A stretch of 64,000 nt of DNA from Acidobacteriota bacterium (GTDB lineage: Bacteria; Acidobacteriota; Blastocatellia; Pyrinomonadales; Pyrinomonadaceae). Below, in pieces: positions 43,154-51,667 of the stretch (position 1 is its first letter; every line of letters starts with the position of its first letter). The notes beneath the pieces are model-generated. The model made no database searches. It was not told the DNA's origin and saw nothing but the letters and a program-made list of their open reading frames with translations. The stretch is from NCBI GenBank assembly GCA_018269075.1, contig JAFDVJ010000004.1, positions 124,001 through 188,000 on the forward strand, written 5' to 3'. The translations under genes and the position numbers were made by a program.

Positions 43154-43530
43154 ATCAATTCACCGAATCAAAACATTCGAGACTCGGACTCTTCTCGTGC
43201 TTCGTCGCGATCGGCATCTGGGTTTATCTGGCCGTTCTGACCGGGCTTTTTTTCTTTACCGACTGGTTTCCGAAATTCTTCGGCGACCAGATGCTGCCCG
43301 CTTCAAGGGGCATTTCCGATCTCCGCGGGCTCGGGATGGCGATCGTCTGGCTGGCGGCGCTCTTCCTGTTCGTCCCGGTAATCGGCCATATCGCCGGCTT
43401 CGTCTGCGGCGCGGCCGGCGCCCTGTCGCGGCGGCGGAACCGGCTTTTCGCCTTTACCGGCTTGTTTCTCAATCTTTTACCGTTTATAGTCGGGTTGTTT
43501 TTCTACCTCGTCGGCTATTTTGCCGCCTGA
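43150..43530 (+). CDS. Three-span membrane protein, unknown
   Basis: 126 residues with three hydrophobic spans (about 13-37, 62-87 and 99-122). The N-terminal tail is cytoplasmic-type and polar. ATGA overlap with the preceding lipoprotein gene defines the start; the longer upstream frame is not protein-like. No family recognised. The coupling suggests that it works with the lipoprotein encoded just before it. Confidence 0.72.
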   Translation: MNQFTESKHSRLGLFSCFVAIGIWVYLAVLTGLFFFTDWFPKFFGDQMLPASRGISDLRGLGMAIVWLAALFLFVPVIGHIAGFVCGAAGALSRRRNRLFAFTGLFLNLLPFIVGLFFYLVGYFAA

Positions 43531-43611
43531 CGCAAACGGGCCTGCAAGATTCAAACGGTCCGACGTTCAAAAAACCGGATCCGACAAGTTTTTCGGATAA
43601 GAGGTAAAAAT

Positions 43612-44487
43612 ATGAGATTTTTTTTCTTCGGTCTGATCGCCCTTTTCGTCAATCTGCCGGCGATCGAATGCGACGCCCAAACGTCGAAGCTGCCGCCGGC
43701 GATGCCCGAACGGGTCGAAATGCGCTGGTCCGAAAGCGGCGGGATGCTGCCGGCCTACACCAATATCACGGTGACGAGCCGGACGCTGACCGTCGAGGAA
43801 AAAAAACCCGAGGTCAATACGCCCTCCAAATGGTCGGCCAAAATCGCCCGCGAAGACGCGGAAAATCTTTATCGTTTGTTCGTCGAAAACAAATTCGACA
43901 CGATCAAAAACGATAAGCAGGAAGGCATCGTCTACGACGCCGGGAGCGAAGGCGTCAACATCAACGCCGGCGTCGGGCTCAACTTCAACGTTTCCTACGG
44001 TCCGAACTCGCCGCTTTCGGGCGCCAATCAAAAACGTTATCTGGCCGTTTCGACGGCTTTCGGCGAGCTTCGCGGGCGTTACGAAAACAAGCCGCATTTC
44101 ATCTATATGAAGGACTACGCCGTGCTCGACTACGATCCGCGGTCGGAGGACCGGATCTTCAAAAACGCACGGCCGGCGACGCTCTCGGAACCGGAAATAA
44201 CCCGCGTCCGCGATTTCGTCGAAAGAGCCGTGTCCGACCACAACTCGCGTTCGGTCAACGAGTTCAAACGCATCGGCGATCTCGAAAACTACAAATTCCA
44301 GCTCATTCCGGCGACCGACGAAAACGGCGAGAAATGGGTCTGGGTCAACGCCTTCTGCGACGATTTCAAAAAAGACTGGAAAAAACAGCTCGTCCTCGTC
44401 GACGACGGCGGAAACTGCTTTTTCCAGTTCTACATCAACCTGAAGCGAAACTCTTTCGAGAGGTTTACGGTCAACGGCGAGGGATAA
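43612..44487 (+). CDS. Secreted protein of unknown function
   Basis: 291 residues with a short signal peptide (MRFFFFGLIALFVNLPAIECDAQ). The body contains ERVEMRWSESGGMLPAYTNITVTSRTLTVEE (beta), EDAENLYRLFVENKFDTI (helix) and a C-terminal WVWVNAFCDDFKKDWKKQLVLVDDGGNCFFQFYINL with two Cys. The last segment resembles small periplasmic proteins that are otherwise unnamed. The stop lies 4 nt before the next start. Not assigned. Confidence 0.75.
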   Translation: MRFFFFGLIALFVNLPAIECDAQTSKLPPAMPERVEMRWSESGGMLPAYTNITVTSRTLTVEEKKPEVNTPSKWSAKIAREDAENLYRLFVENKFDTIKNDKQEGIVYDAGSEGVNINAGVGLNFNVSYGPNSPLSGANQKRYLAVSTAFGELRGRYENKPHFIYMKDYAVLDYDPRSEDRIFKNARPATLSEPEITRVRDFVERAVSDHNSRSVNEFKRIGDLENYKFQLIPATDENGEKWVWVNAFCDDFKKDWKKQLVLVDDGGNCFFQFYINLKRNSFERFTVNGEG

Positions 44488-44491
44488 CGCG

Positions 44492-45019
44492 ATGATTCGT
44501 CCGATTTTATTCTGCTTTTTTCTGTTCTGTCTTTTGCTGACCGTCCCCGCGCAGCGAAAACCGGCGCTGACGCGGCTCAAAGACGCCAAAATCAAACTAT
44601 CCTATCGCGGGCGGACGGCGGTCGTCGATCTCGAAAACACGGCCGACGTGACGCTCGGCAGCGACCGCTGGCATCGGTACAAACTGTATTTCACCGCCGT
44701 CCAAAACGACAAGGTCTATTTTCTCTTCGAGGAACACGGCGGCTCGCCGATGGGCAATCCGATGGGCTACTGCGGCGGCGACGTGCCCTACACGCTCGTC
44801 TGGCTGAAGACCGATCTCAAGTTGACGGTCGAGGCCGCCAGATCCGAGATCTTCGCGTCCTGCGCCTACAACGGCGGGCGTTATCCGATCGGCCGGCCGA
44901 AAATTCGCGGCGGCGACTTCCGGATCGTCTTCGAAGAGCAGAAGGTTCGCTACCAGCTCGTTTACAATAACCTGTCGCCCGAATTATCCTTTACCCTCAA
45001 ACCATTGATTCTCGACTAA
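44492..45019 (+). CDS. Small secreted protein of unknown function
   Basis: 175 residues with a signal peptide (MIRPILFCFFLFCLLLTVPAQ). The mature part is beta-rich (IKLSYRGRTAVVDLEN; RYKLYFTAVQNDKVYFLFEEHGG) with two cysteines (GYCGG, ASCAY). It follows the preceding secreted protein gene by 4 nt and is the last gene of the rightward run. Its 3' end overlaps the convergent M28 peptidase gene by 4 nt. Not recognised. Confidence 0.72.
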   Translation: MIRPILFCFFLFCLLLTVPAQRKPALTRLKDAKIKLSYRGRTAVVDLENTADVTLGSDRWHRYKLYFTAVQNDKVYFLFEEHGGSPMGNPMGYCGGDVPYTLVWLKTDLKLTVEAARSEIFASCAYNGGRYPIGRPKIRGGDFRIVFEEQKVRYQLVYNNLSPELSFTLKPLILD

Positions 45020-47259
45020 TTCTTCGCCGCGGCGGCGGCCCGGTCGATCTCGGCCGCGAAATTTTCGAGCGTTTCGGCGGCGATCGCGATCTGCCGACCG
45101 GCCTCGATCCAGTCGCGCTGCTCGATCGCCTCGCGGACGCCGGGCAGCGTTTTGACGCCGTAGCCGGTATAAAACCCGGGCGCGTAAATCTGGTGCTTGA
45201 ACCAGTCGCGGCGCGGCAGTCCGTTCGGATTGGTCAGCATTCGCTCGGTTTTCATCAAGATCCCGTCAAGCGTCCGTTCGGTCGCCGGCGCATATTTTTT
45301 GCCGGCCGTCGCCGCCTGATAATTGCGGGCGCTTTCGCGGAGCCGCGCGAGCGCGTTCTGGAGCGGCGTGAAATTCAGATACGGCACCGGTTTCTGCGTC
45401 TTCGGCGCGATCAGCTTGGCTTTCGGATCCTGCACGGCCTGCCACATCCCGCTCGTGATCAGCTGGTTGGCGGCGGCCGTATCGTCGCGCATCGTGTCGG
45501 TCAGTTTGATGATGTCGTTGAGGTAGCCGCCGACCGTGTCGGCGAAATTCGTGAACTCGAACGGCAGCGTGTCGGCGTCGGCGAGCCGCATCACCGCGTG
45601 ACCGCAGACCCGGGCGAGCGCGATCCCGTAATCGAAGTTCGTATCGCCGAAACGCGTGAAATGATCGAACGAATCGTAGACCGAATGATACGAGCCGCCG
45701 CCGTCCTCGCCGCCGAACCCGAGATTGAGCGAGGCGATCCCGAGATGCTGTAAAAACGGCGTGTAGTCAGACCCCGAACCGAGCGCGCCGATCCGCAGAT
45801 CGCTGCGGCCCGAAAGTTCGGCGCGGACGGTCGGCGATCCGTTGACGAGCTGGTTGGCGCGGCTCCGTTCCCAGACCGAAAGATCGGTCTGCGGATCGGG
45901 AACCGATTTCGCGACCTCGTTGATGAATTTTTCGAGCGTGTGCGAGCCGCTCATTCCCAGAAAGCCGCGGCCGTTCGAATCGGTGTTGATGTAGACGGCG
46001 GCCTTGTTTTTCAGTTCGTCGGCGTGCAGCTCGACCCATTCGGTCGAGCCCAGCAGTCCGGGCTCCTCGCCGTCCCACGCCGCGTAGACGATCGTCCGGC
46101 GCGGCTTCCAGCCGGTTTTCGCGAGCTCGCCGAGACCGCGCGCTTCTTCGAGCAGGGCGACGAGGCCGGAGACGGGATCGTCGGCGCCGTTGACCCACGC
46201 GTCGTGGTGATTGCCGCGGATGATCCATTCGTCGGGCCGTTCGGCGCCCGGCATCTTCGCGAGGACGTCGTAGATCGGCTTGATGTCCCAGTTGAATTCG
46301 AGCTTGAAATGCGCTTTCGCCGAGTCGTCGCCGCCGAAGTGATAGGTGATCGGCAGCGCGCCGCGCCACGCTTCGGGGACGACCGGCCCGCCGAGATTTC
46401 TGAGCAGCGGCAGCGCGTCGCCGTAGGAAATCGGCATCACCGGGATCTTCGTGATGGTCGGCGCGTCTTTCCGGTCGAGCCGTTTGGCGTCCTTCGTCGC
46501 CGGGATTCCGGGCGTCAGGACGTCGCCGGGAAAGACCGGCATATCGGCGACCGAGCCGCGCTGCGCGCCGTTTTCGCTGCGGTACGCGCCTTTCGGATAA
46601 ACGTCGCCCTGAAAATAACCGTCGTCGCGCGGGTCGGAATAGATCAGACAGCCGACCGCGCCGTGCTCGGCGGCGACCTTCGGCTTGATCCCGCGCCAGC
46701 TTCCGCCGTAGCGGGCGATGACGATCTTGCCCTTAACGTCGATGCCGCGCCGTTCGAGCTCCTCGTAATCGCGCGGAACGCCGTAATTGACGTAAACGAG
46801 CGGCGCGGTCACGTCGCCGTCGGCCGAAAAGGCGTTATAGGTCGGAAGCTGTTCGTCCTTCTGCCCCGAAGTCGCGTCTCCGGCGACCGCCGGCTCATCG
46901 AGCCGGGCCGTGAATTTTTCCGGCGCGACGAGTTCGAGCAGACGGGTTTTCGGCGTCGGGAAAAGTACGTCGAACGATTCGATCTGCGCGTCGAAGCCCC
47001 AGGATTTGAACAGTCCGAGCATAAATTCGGCGTTTTCGCGGTCGTACGGCGACCCGACGTGATGCGGCCGCGCCGACAGCCGCTTCATCCATTCGCGCAG
47101 ATTCTCGCGTTTGAGCGAAGCGTCGAATTTCGCCTCGCGCTCGCGCTGGCTTTTCGAAGCGTCCGGCCCGAACCCCATCAACGGCTTTTCCGCCATCTGC
47201 GAAAATACCGGGTTCATAAAAATACAAACAAATATCCCCAACGACAATAAACGACGCAT
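45016..47259 (-). CDS. Secreted M28 peptidase, glutamate-carboxypeptidase-II-like
   Basis: 747 residues with a signal peptide (MRRLLSLGIFVCIFMNPVFSQ). Architecture as in GCPII/transferrin-receptor peptidases: a PA domain (VNYGVPRDYEELERRGIDVKGKIVIARYGGSWRGIK), the di-zinc M28 core with NHHDAW, GADDPVSG, WDGEEPGLLGSTEW (catalytic Glu pair), NTDSNG and the final His in YHSVYDSFDHF, then a helical dimerisation domain. It should remove C-terminal acidic or other residues from peptides outside the cytoplasm. The start is well placed by the signal peptide. Confidence 0.93.
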   Translation of the reverse strand: MRRLLSLGIFVCIFMNPVFSQMAEKPLMGFGPDASKSQREREAKFDASLKRENLREWMKRLSARPHHVGSPYDRENAEFMLGLFKSWGFDAQIESFDVLFPTPKTRLLELVAPEKFTARLDEPAVAGDATSGQKDEQLPTYNAFSADGDVTAPLVYVNYGVPRDYEELERRGIDVKGKIVIARYGGSWRGIKPKVAAEHGAVGCLIYSDPRDDGYFQGDVYPKGAYRSENGAQRGSVADMPVFPGDVLTPGIPATKDAKRLDRKDAPTITKIPVMPISYGDALPLLRNLGGPVVPEAWRGALPITYHFGGDDSAKAHFKLEFNWDIKPIYDVLAKMPGAERPDEWIIRGNHHDAWVNGADDPVSGLVALLEEARGLGELAKTGWKPRRTIVYAAWDGEEPGLLGSTEWVELHADELKNKAAVYINTDSNGRGFLGMSGSHTLEKFINEVAKSVPDPQTDLSVWERSRANQLVNGSPTVRAELSGRSDLRIGALGSGSDYTPFLQHLGIASLNLGFGGEDGGGSYHSVYDSFDHFTRFGDTNFDYGIALARVCGHAVMRLADADTLPFEFTNFADTVGGYLNDIIKLTDTMRDDTAAANQLITSGMWQAVQDPKAKLIAPKTQKPVPYLNFTPLQNALARLRESARNYQAATAGKKYAPATERTLDGILMKTERMLTNPNGLPRRDWFKHQIYAPGFYTGYGVKTLPGVREAIEQRDWIEAGRQIAIAAETLENFAAEIDRAAAAAKN

Positions 47260-47423
47260 CCTCTAACACCCCTCAAATTTTATGATAAAAACAAACCGAA
47301 AAACCGGCTCGGCTTTGTCGGTTCGAAATAATTCGACCGTTTCGAAAAAATGATGCTGCACCGGCTTAACCCGCTCGAATGCCGAAGCCGTTTGAGAAAG
47401 CCGGTCTGCATCGATTTCGAACC

Positions 47424-47464
47424 ATCCGAAATCCGAAATCCGAAATCCGAAATCCGAAATCCGA
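47424..47464. repeat. Heptamer array (CCGAAAT) after the S41 gene
   Basis: About five CCGAAAT units, single orientation, ending 2 nt before the stop codon of the S41 peptidase gene. Confidence 0.9.
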
Positions 47465-47466
47465 CT

Positions 47467-48774
47467 TTATCTCCGCGCTTCGTAAACGACCGGAAAGATC
47501 TTCCCGGCGTCTTCCGGCGAAAGCTTGTAGCCGAGAACCTCGATCGCCCGCGCGAGCACGACGTCGCGCCCCGAGGCGAGATCCTTCGCGGTCGGGATGA
47601 TCTTCTCGTCGGGCGTGACGCCGATCTTTTCGAGACTCTTGCCGTCCTTCATAATCAGATCGGCGACCGTCACGCTCGCGCCGTAAAAAGCGACGACGTC
47701 GATCCCGGTCTGATGGCCGAAATGCCGCGCTTCCATCACCGCGCCGGCCGTCTGGTCGCCGATCACCGTTCCGCGCTTTTCGAGCTGGACGACCTTCGAG
47801 AAGATTTCCGAGGCCGAAGCCGATTCGCTGTCGACGAGCACGACGAGCTTGCCGCCGTAAACGTCCTTGCCCCGCGTTTTGGCGATGATCTCCTTCGTTT
47901 CCTTGCGCGTCTTTTCGTCGTAGACCTTGACGTTGTCCGCGAAAACGTTGCCGATCAGCCGGAGCACCATATCGACGCGGCCGCCGCTGTTGCCGCGCAG
48001 GTCGATGATCATCGCCTTCGAGCCGCGGGCCTTGTCGACGATGTCGTCGACCTTTGTCGGATCGAGACTGAAATGCGGCATTTTCCAGATAAAGAGGCCG
48101 TCGATCTTATCGTAAAAATACTGTTTGACCGACCGGTTGTAGCTGTCTTCCTCTTCGCGGATCAGCTGGTTCAGGTCGCCGCCGGTCGCGTCCATAATCT
48201 GTTTGCCGGGCGTGATCTTCGATTGAAAGCCGATCTCCTGTTTGGCGCCGTCGGGCTTGACGATGGTCAGCCGGAGCCCGGTCATCGGCCGGAGCCGGTT
48301 GAAAAAGAACTCGATCTTCCAGAAATTGCCGCGGTCCGGCCCGAAGCCTTCGATCGCGTAAACCTGATCGCCGACCCGCAGTCCCTGTTTGTAGGCGTCG
48401 CTTTTTTCGTCGACGCTGATGACATAGCAGTTGTCGCCGATCATCCGCATATCGAACCCGTAATCGGTCTTGTTGACCTTGCCGGGCGGCAGGAAAAACA
48501 GGTGCGAGTCGTCGAAATCGAGCATAAACTGCGCGACGATGCCGCTCATCTGCCCGATCGAGCCGGCCTGCTTGATCTTCTCGGCGGCGGCTTTGAATTT
48601 CGCGTCGAGATCGATGCCCTTAAAGGTCGGGTCGTAGTAGTTTTTCTTGATGTCGTCCCTGATCGTTTCGAGCATTCCGCGGTGCCGCTCGCGCTCGTAA
48701 TCCATATTCTGAGCGGCGGCCGCGCCGGCGAAAAGAATAAATAGCAACAAATAGAGTAAGATTTTTCGCTTCAT
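47467..48774 (-). CDS. Secreted S41 family peptidase with PDZ domain
   Basis: 435 residues with a signal peptide (MKRKILLYLLLFILFAGAAAAQ). Helical N-terminal region, a PDZ domain (about 104-195, with YKQGLRVGDQVYAIEG) and a tail-specific-protease core: AMIIDLRGNSGG (256-265) and the catalytic serine region DSESASASEIF (315-325). The Lys that serves as base in CtpA-type enzymes (GKG loop) is not seen (QTAGAVMEARHF), so it may belong to the tricorn-like Ser-His branch or be altered. A heptamer repeat abuts the 3' end. Confidence 0.88.
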   Translation of the reverse strand: MKRKILLYLLLFILFAGAAAAQNMDYERERHRGMLETIRDDIKKNYYDPTFKGIDLDAKFKAAAEKIKQAGSIGQMSGIVAQFMLDFDDSHLFFLPPGKVNKTDYGFDMRMIGDNCYVISVDEKSDAYKQGLRVGDQVYAIEGFGPDRGNFWKIEFFFNRLRPMTGLRLTIVKPDGAKQEIGFQSKITPGKQIMDATGGDLNQLIREEEDSYNRSVKQYFYDKIDGLFIWKMPHFSLDPTKVDDIVDKARGSKAMIIDLRGNSGGRVDMVLRLIGNVFADNVKVYDEKTRKETKEIIAKTRGKDVYGGKLVVLVDSESASASEIFSKVVQLEKRGTVIGDQTAGAVMEARHFGHQTGIDVVAFYGASVTVADLIMKDGKSLEKIGVTPDEKIIPTAKDLASGRDVVLARAIEVLGYKLSPEDAGKIFPVVYEARR

Positions 48775-48956
48775 AATGAGAACTCCCGTGATTTCAAAGA
48801 TGGCCGATTTTAATGTAAACGGATCGGGGGACGAGCCTTCGAGCGATTCGCAGACTCGATTTCTTCGAAATTCCCGGCCGATCGTTCGAAGCCTTGTTTT
48901 CGTGGACTTCGAGCGCGCCGTGAAAGAGCCTTTTGCCGGCCGGAATCGAATATCGT

Positions 48957-49301
48957 TCAGGCCAGCCCGAGCCGCCGCGCCTCGTCGTCGGTGAGCTCGA
49001 TCTTCATCCTCAGCAGGGCGGTCGAAAAGGTCTTGCCCTGCGCGTCGGTCATCAGCGACAGGGTGCCGCCGCCGCCGAGCGATTCGTGGAGCAGAAAATT
49101 CAGCGCGCCGAGATTCGGCAGCTCGAACCGTTCGACCGGCCCGCGAACCATCGCCCCGAAATGTTCCCTGACCCGCGCCTCGGTCACCTCGCGCACCAGA
49201 ATCGGGTAGATCTCGTCGTTCAGCGCGATCACGCCGACGTTCGCCGTGTCGCCTTTATCGCCCGAGCGCGCGTGGGCGAGTTTCGTCAGTTCGATTTTCA
49301 T
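48957..49301 (-). CDS. AtuA-like C-terminal domain protein
   Basis: 114 residues matching the ferredoxin-fold-like C-terminal domain of acyclic terpene utilisation AtuA proteins: KLAHARSGDKGDTANVGVIA, RFELPNLGALNFLLHESLGGGG and a tail ALLRMKI. In many organisms this domain is fused to or encoded beside the large AtuA (DUF1446) domain, here found separately at 51668-53035. The pair probably forms one enzyme acting on a branched or terpenoid acyl-CoA. It starts 3 nt after the DUF1648 gene, in the same operon. Confidence 0.85.
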   Translation of the reverse strand: MKIELTKLAHARSGDKGDTANVGVIALNDEIYPILVREVTEARVREHFGAMVRGPVERFELPNLGALNFLLHESLGGGGTLSLMTDAQGKTFSTALLRMKIELTDDEARRLGLA

Positions 49302-49304
49302 ACT

Positions 49305-49793
49305 TCAGTTAATTTTGAATTTCCTCAATAGAATTATCAACCAGACGACGACGAACGTCAAAAACACGCCGAGAATGACGGTCGCCGCCCGACCCGAAAA
49401 ATTTTCGTGGTCGAGATTGGCGCGAAAGACGAGCTGGTTGAGCGCGACGAAGACCGCCAGCAGACCGGCGCTGAACCATTCGAAATGATTCCGGAGCATC
49501 CCGATCGTCGCCGCCCGGCGCTCGGGCGCGAGCCAGTATTGCTTGTTCGGCAGGTTGATCATCGAATCCGGCAGCCGGTCGATCATCAGCGGCGCCAGAA
49601 AGCTCTGGCCGATGATGACGAAGAGCAGAACGACCTCGAAAATCATAAACACGCCCTTCGGCATCTGGCCGTCGGGTTTGCCCGCCGCATTGAAATGCGA
49701 GGCGACCGTTTCCGGCAGAGCCGCGTAATAATAAGCGCACTGCGCGAGATAAATCCCGACCAGCATCAACAAAATCATCCGTGACAAACGCAT
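49305..49793 (-). CDS. DUF1648-type membrane protein
   Basis: 162 residues with four hydrophobic spans (about 5-22, 47-70, 101-122 and 132-155). The first loop has the DUF1648 pattern YYYAALPETVASHFNAAGKPDG. These proteins often accompany SdpI-type domains; a separate SdpI protein is encoded at 39487-39834. Function unknown. It is followed after 3 nt by the AtuA C-terminal domain gene. Confidence 0.8.
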   Translation of the reverse strand: MRLSRMILLMLVGIYLAQCAYYYAALPETVASHFNAAGKPDGQMPKGVFMIFEVVLLFVIIGQSFLAPLMIDRLPDSMINLPNKQYWLAPERRAATIGMLRNHFEWFSAGLLAVFVALNQLVFRANLDHENFSGRAATVILGVFLTFVVVWLIILLRKFKIN

Positions 49794-49861
49794 ATTTTCG
49801 AGTTCCTATCGCGGCCTGTCTGCTTCCGCCATCTCCCGCCGGCAATCGGATCGCACGAATT

Positions 49862-49900
49862 CCGAAACATCCGACATCCGACACCCGACATCCGACATCG
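49862..49900. repeat. Tandem repeat (ATCCGAC unit) after the NUDIX gene
   Basis: Five heptamers of CATCCGA/CACCCGA type in one orientation, ending 3 nt before the stop of the NUDIX gene. It is related in form, not sequence, to the CCGAAAT arrays. Confidence 0.8.
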
Positions 49901-49903
49901 CCC

Positions 49904-50452
49904 TCATACTTTCATAATAAAAAACGAAAAGAACTGGAGCGCCGCGAGGACGAGCGAATGCGTGATCGCCCCGGTTTTGATCAGCCGCGGGATCTCCATC
50001 ACCGCGCAGAGCGAGGTCGCGACCGATTCGTGCTCGTCGAAATCCGCCTCGCCGGTCTGCTCGGCGTCGATCGCCGCGTAATGATAGATCCAGTTGCCCT
50101 GAATCGCCGGGTTCGGCCGCGACCGGCCGATGAGCACGAACCGTTCGGCCGTGTAGCCCGTTTCTTCGCGCAATTCGCGCCGCGCGGCCGCTTCCGGGTC
50201 CTCGCCGGCGTCGATCATCCCGCCCGGAATCTCGAGCGTCACCTCGCCGGTCCCGTGACGGAACTGTTCGATCAGGACGACGTCGTAATTCTTCGTCAGC
50301 GCGACGACGTTGACCCAGTCGGGGTTTTCGATGACGTAGAATTTTCCTTCCTTGGCGCCGTTCTTGGAGTGATCTTCTCTGACTTTGAATATGCGGCAAT
50401 CGGCAATCTCTTTGGATTCGACCGTTTTCCAGGTCTCGACTCGTTCGCTCAT
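49904..50452 (-). CDS. NUDIX hydrolase, ADP-ribose-pyrophosphatase-like
   Basis: 182 residues, cytoplasmic. The complete Nudix box is at 77-99, with GG (77-78), the REL residues (92-94) and the EE pair (96-97) in place, within EIPGGMIDAGE...REETGY. The N-terminal beta sheet (DWVNVVALTKNYDVVLIEQFRHG) is typical of ADP-ribose or NDP-sugar pyrophosphatases. It hydrolyses a nucleoside-diphosphate derivative; the exact substrate is unknown. It is divergent from the secreted protein gene at 50524. Confidence 0.9.
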   Translation of the reverse strand: MSERVETWKTVESKEIADCRIFKVREDHSKNGAKEGKFYVIENPDWVNVVALTKNYDVVLIEQFRHGTGEVTLEIPGGMIDAGEDPEAAARRELREETGYTAERFVLIGRSRPNPAIQGNWIYHYAAIDAEQTGEADFDEHESVATSLCAVMEIPRLIKTGAITHSLVLAALQFFSFFIMKV

Positions 50453-50523
50453 AAATTATTTTCTTTCGCAGGGTGAAATATGATTCAATAATATATCAAG
50501 TTTATTTGGAAAAGGGGGAAATT

Positions 50524-51474
50524 ATGAAAAAAATTTTATTACTCGCGGCGTTGGCCGTCGTCGTTTCGGTTTCGCCGGCGGTTCGCGGCCAGAATTCTCA
50601 GCCGCCGCTCGACACGGTGCTCGCGGAATCGCAGAACCAAACGCAAAAATATATCGAAGGCTTCAAAAATCTGCTCGCCGATGAAATCAAGACCTTCGCA
50701 GATTACGATAAAAACGGGCAGAATCCAAAGACGACGACCGTCAAATCGAGTTTTCTGGTCTATCAGTCGGGCAAAAACGCGAAGGCGACGGCCGAGCTCC
50801 GCAACGTCCGCGAGGTCGACGGCAAACCGATTCCCGACAGCCAGAAACGCGGCGAGGAATTTCTCGCCGAGCTCGACAAACAGCAGACGCTCGAAAGCGA
50901 GCTCAAAAAACTCGAAAAGGAAGGCTCGAAATACGACAGGACGCTCGAGATCAGCGGGCTGACGCTCAATCAGGCGGTCGCGCTCGCGCCGAATCTGCGG
51001 CAGTATTTCGATTTCCGGCTCGCCGGCACCGAAAACGTCGAGGGCCGCGACCTGATCGTCCTCGCCTTTCAGCAGAAAGCGAAAACGCCCGACATCACCG
51101 TCAACGAAAAAGAACGCTCGACGCCCGGCGCGCTCGCCGTCAACTACGATCTCGACATTCCCGGCGAACTAAAAAAGTCGAATCTCTTCCTCCGCGGCCG
51201 GCTCTGGCTCGATCCGCAGACGTTTCAGGTCCGGCGCGAGGAGCGCGAGCTGACGGCGCAGGCCGCCGGGCCGGTCGTGCTGCTTTCGAACGTCTTCGAA
51301 TACCAGTCGAGCGATTACGGAATCCTGCTTCCGAAAACGATCACGCTGACGACCTTCAAAGCCAAAAAGAACGGCGACGCCTTTACCACCGTCAAGGATC
51401 TCGACATCCGTCTCGACTATTCCAATTACCGCCAAACCAACGTCGAGGTCAAGATCCTCGACGATGAAAACTGA
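50524..51474 (+). CDS. Secreted protein of unknown function
   Basis: 316 residues with a signal peptide (MKKILLLAALAVVVSVSPAVRGQ). An acidic/basic helical segment (ELDKQQTLESELKKLEKEGSKYDRTLEI) is followed by beta-rich sequence (YDLDIPGELKKSNLFLRGRLWLDPQTFQVRREERELTA), reminiscent of periplasmic lipoprotein-carrier-like sheets but not assignable. A strong ribosome site (GGGGGA) lies 5 nt before the ATG; the frame upstream to 50473 is unlikely. Its stop is followed within 3 nt by a heptamer array. Confidence 0.78.
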   Translation: MKKILLLAALAVVVSVSPAVRGQNSQPPLDTVLAESQNQTQKYIEGFKNLLADEIKTFADYDKNGQNPKTTTVKSSFLVYQSGKNAKATAELRNVREVDGKPIPDSQKRGEEFLAELDKQQTLESELKKLEKEGSKYDRTLEISGLTLNQAVALAPNLRQYFDFRLAGTENVEGRDLIVLAFQQKAKTPDITVNEKERSTPGALAVNYDLDIPGELKKSNLFLRGRLWLDPQTFQVRREERELTAQAAGPVVLLSNVFEYQSSDYGILLPKTITLTTFKAKKNGDAFTTVKDLDIRLDYSNYRQTNVEVKILDDEN

Positions 51475-51667
51475 TACGATTTCGGATTTCGGATTTCGGA
51501 TTTCGGATTGGTTTCAAGGCGTCAGGAGAATATTCCGCTTTCAGCCGATTCATTTCGAATATGCTAAAAGAGCAATGAGATTATTCCATATACGAGCAAT
51601 CCGAAATCCGAAATCCGAAATCCGAAATCGACATAATCCGAAATCCGAAATCCGAAATCCGAAATCG
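51475..51667. repeat. Inverted heptamer arrays filling a convergent gap
   Basis: About four to five GATTTCG units (51478-51510) begin 3 nt after the TGA of the secreted protein gene. Two blocks of inverted CCGAAAT units (51598-51630 and 51636-51667) end at the stop of the convergent AtuA gene. The whole gap is thus repeat plus an 87-nt loop. Confidence 0.92.
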
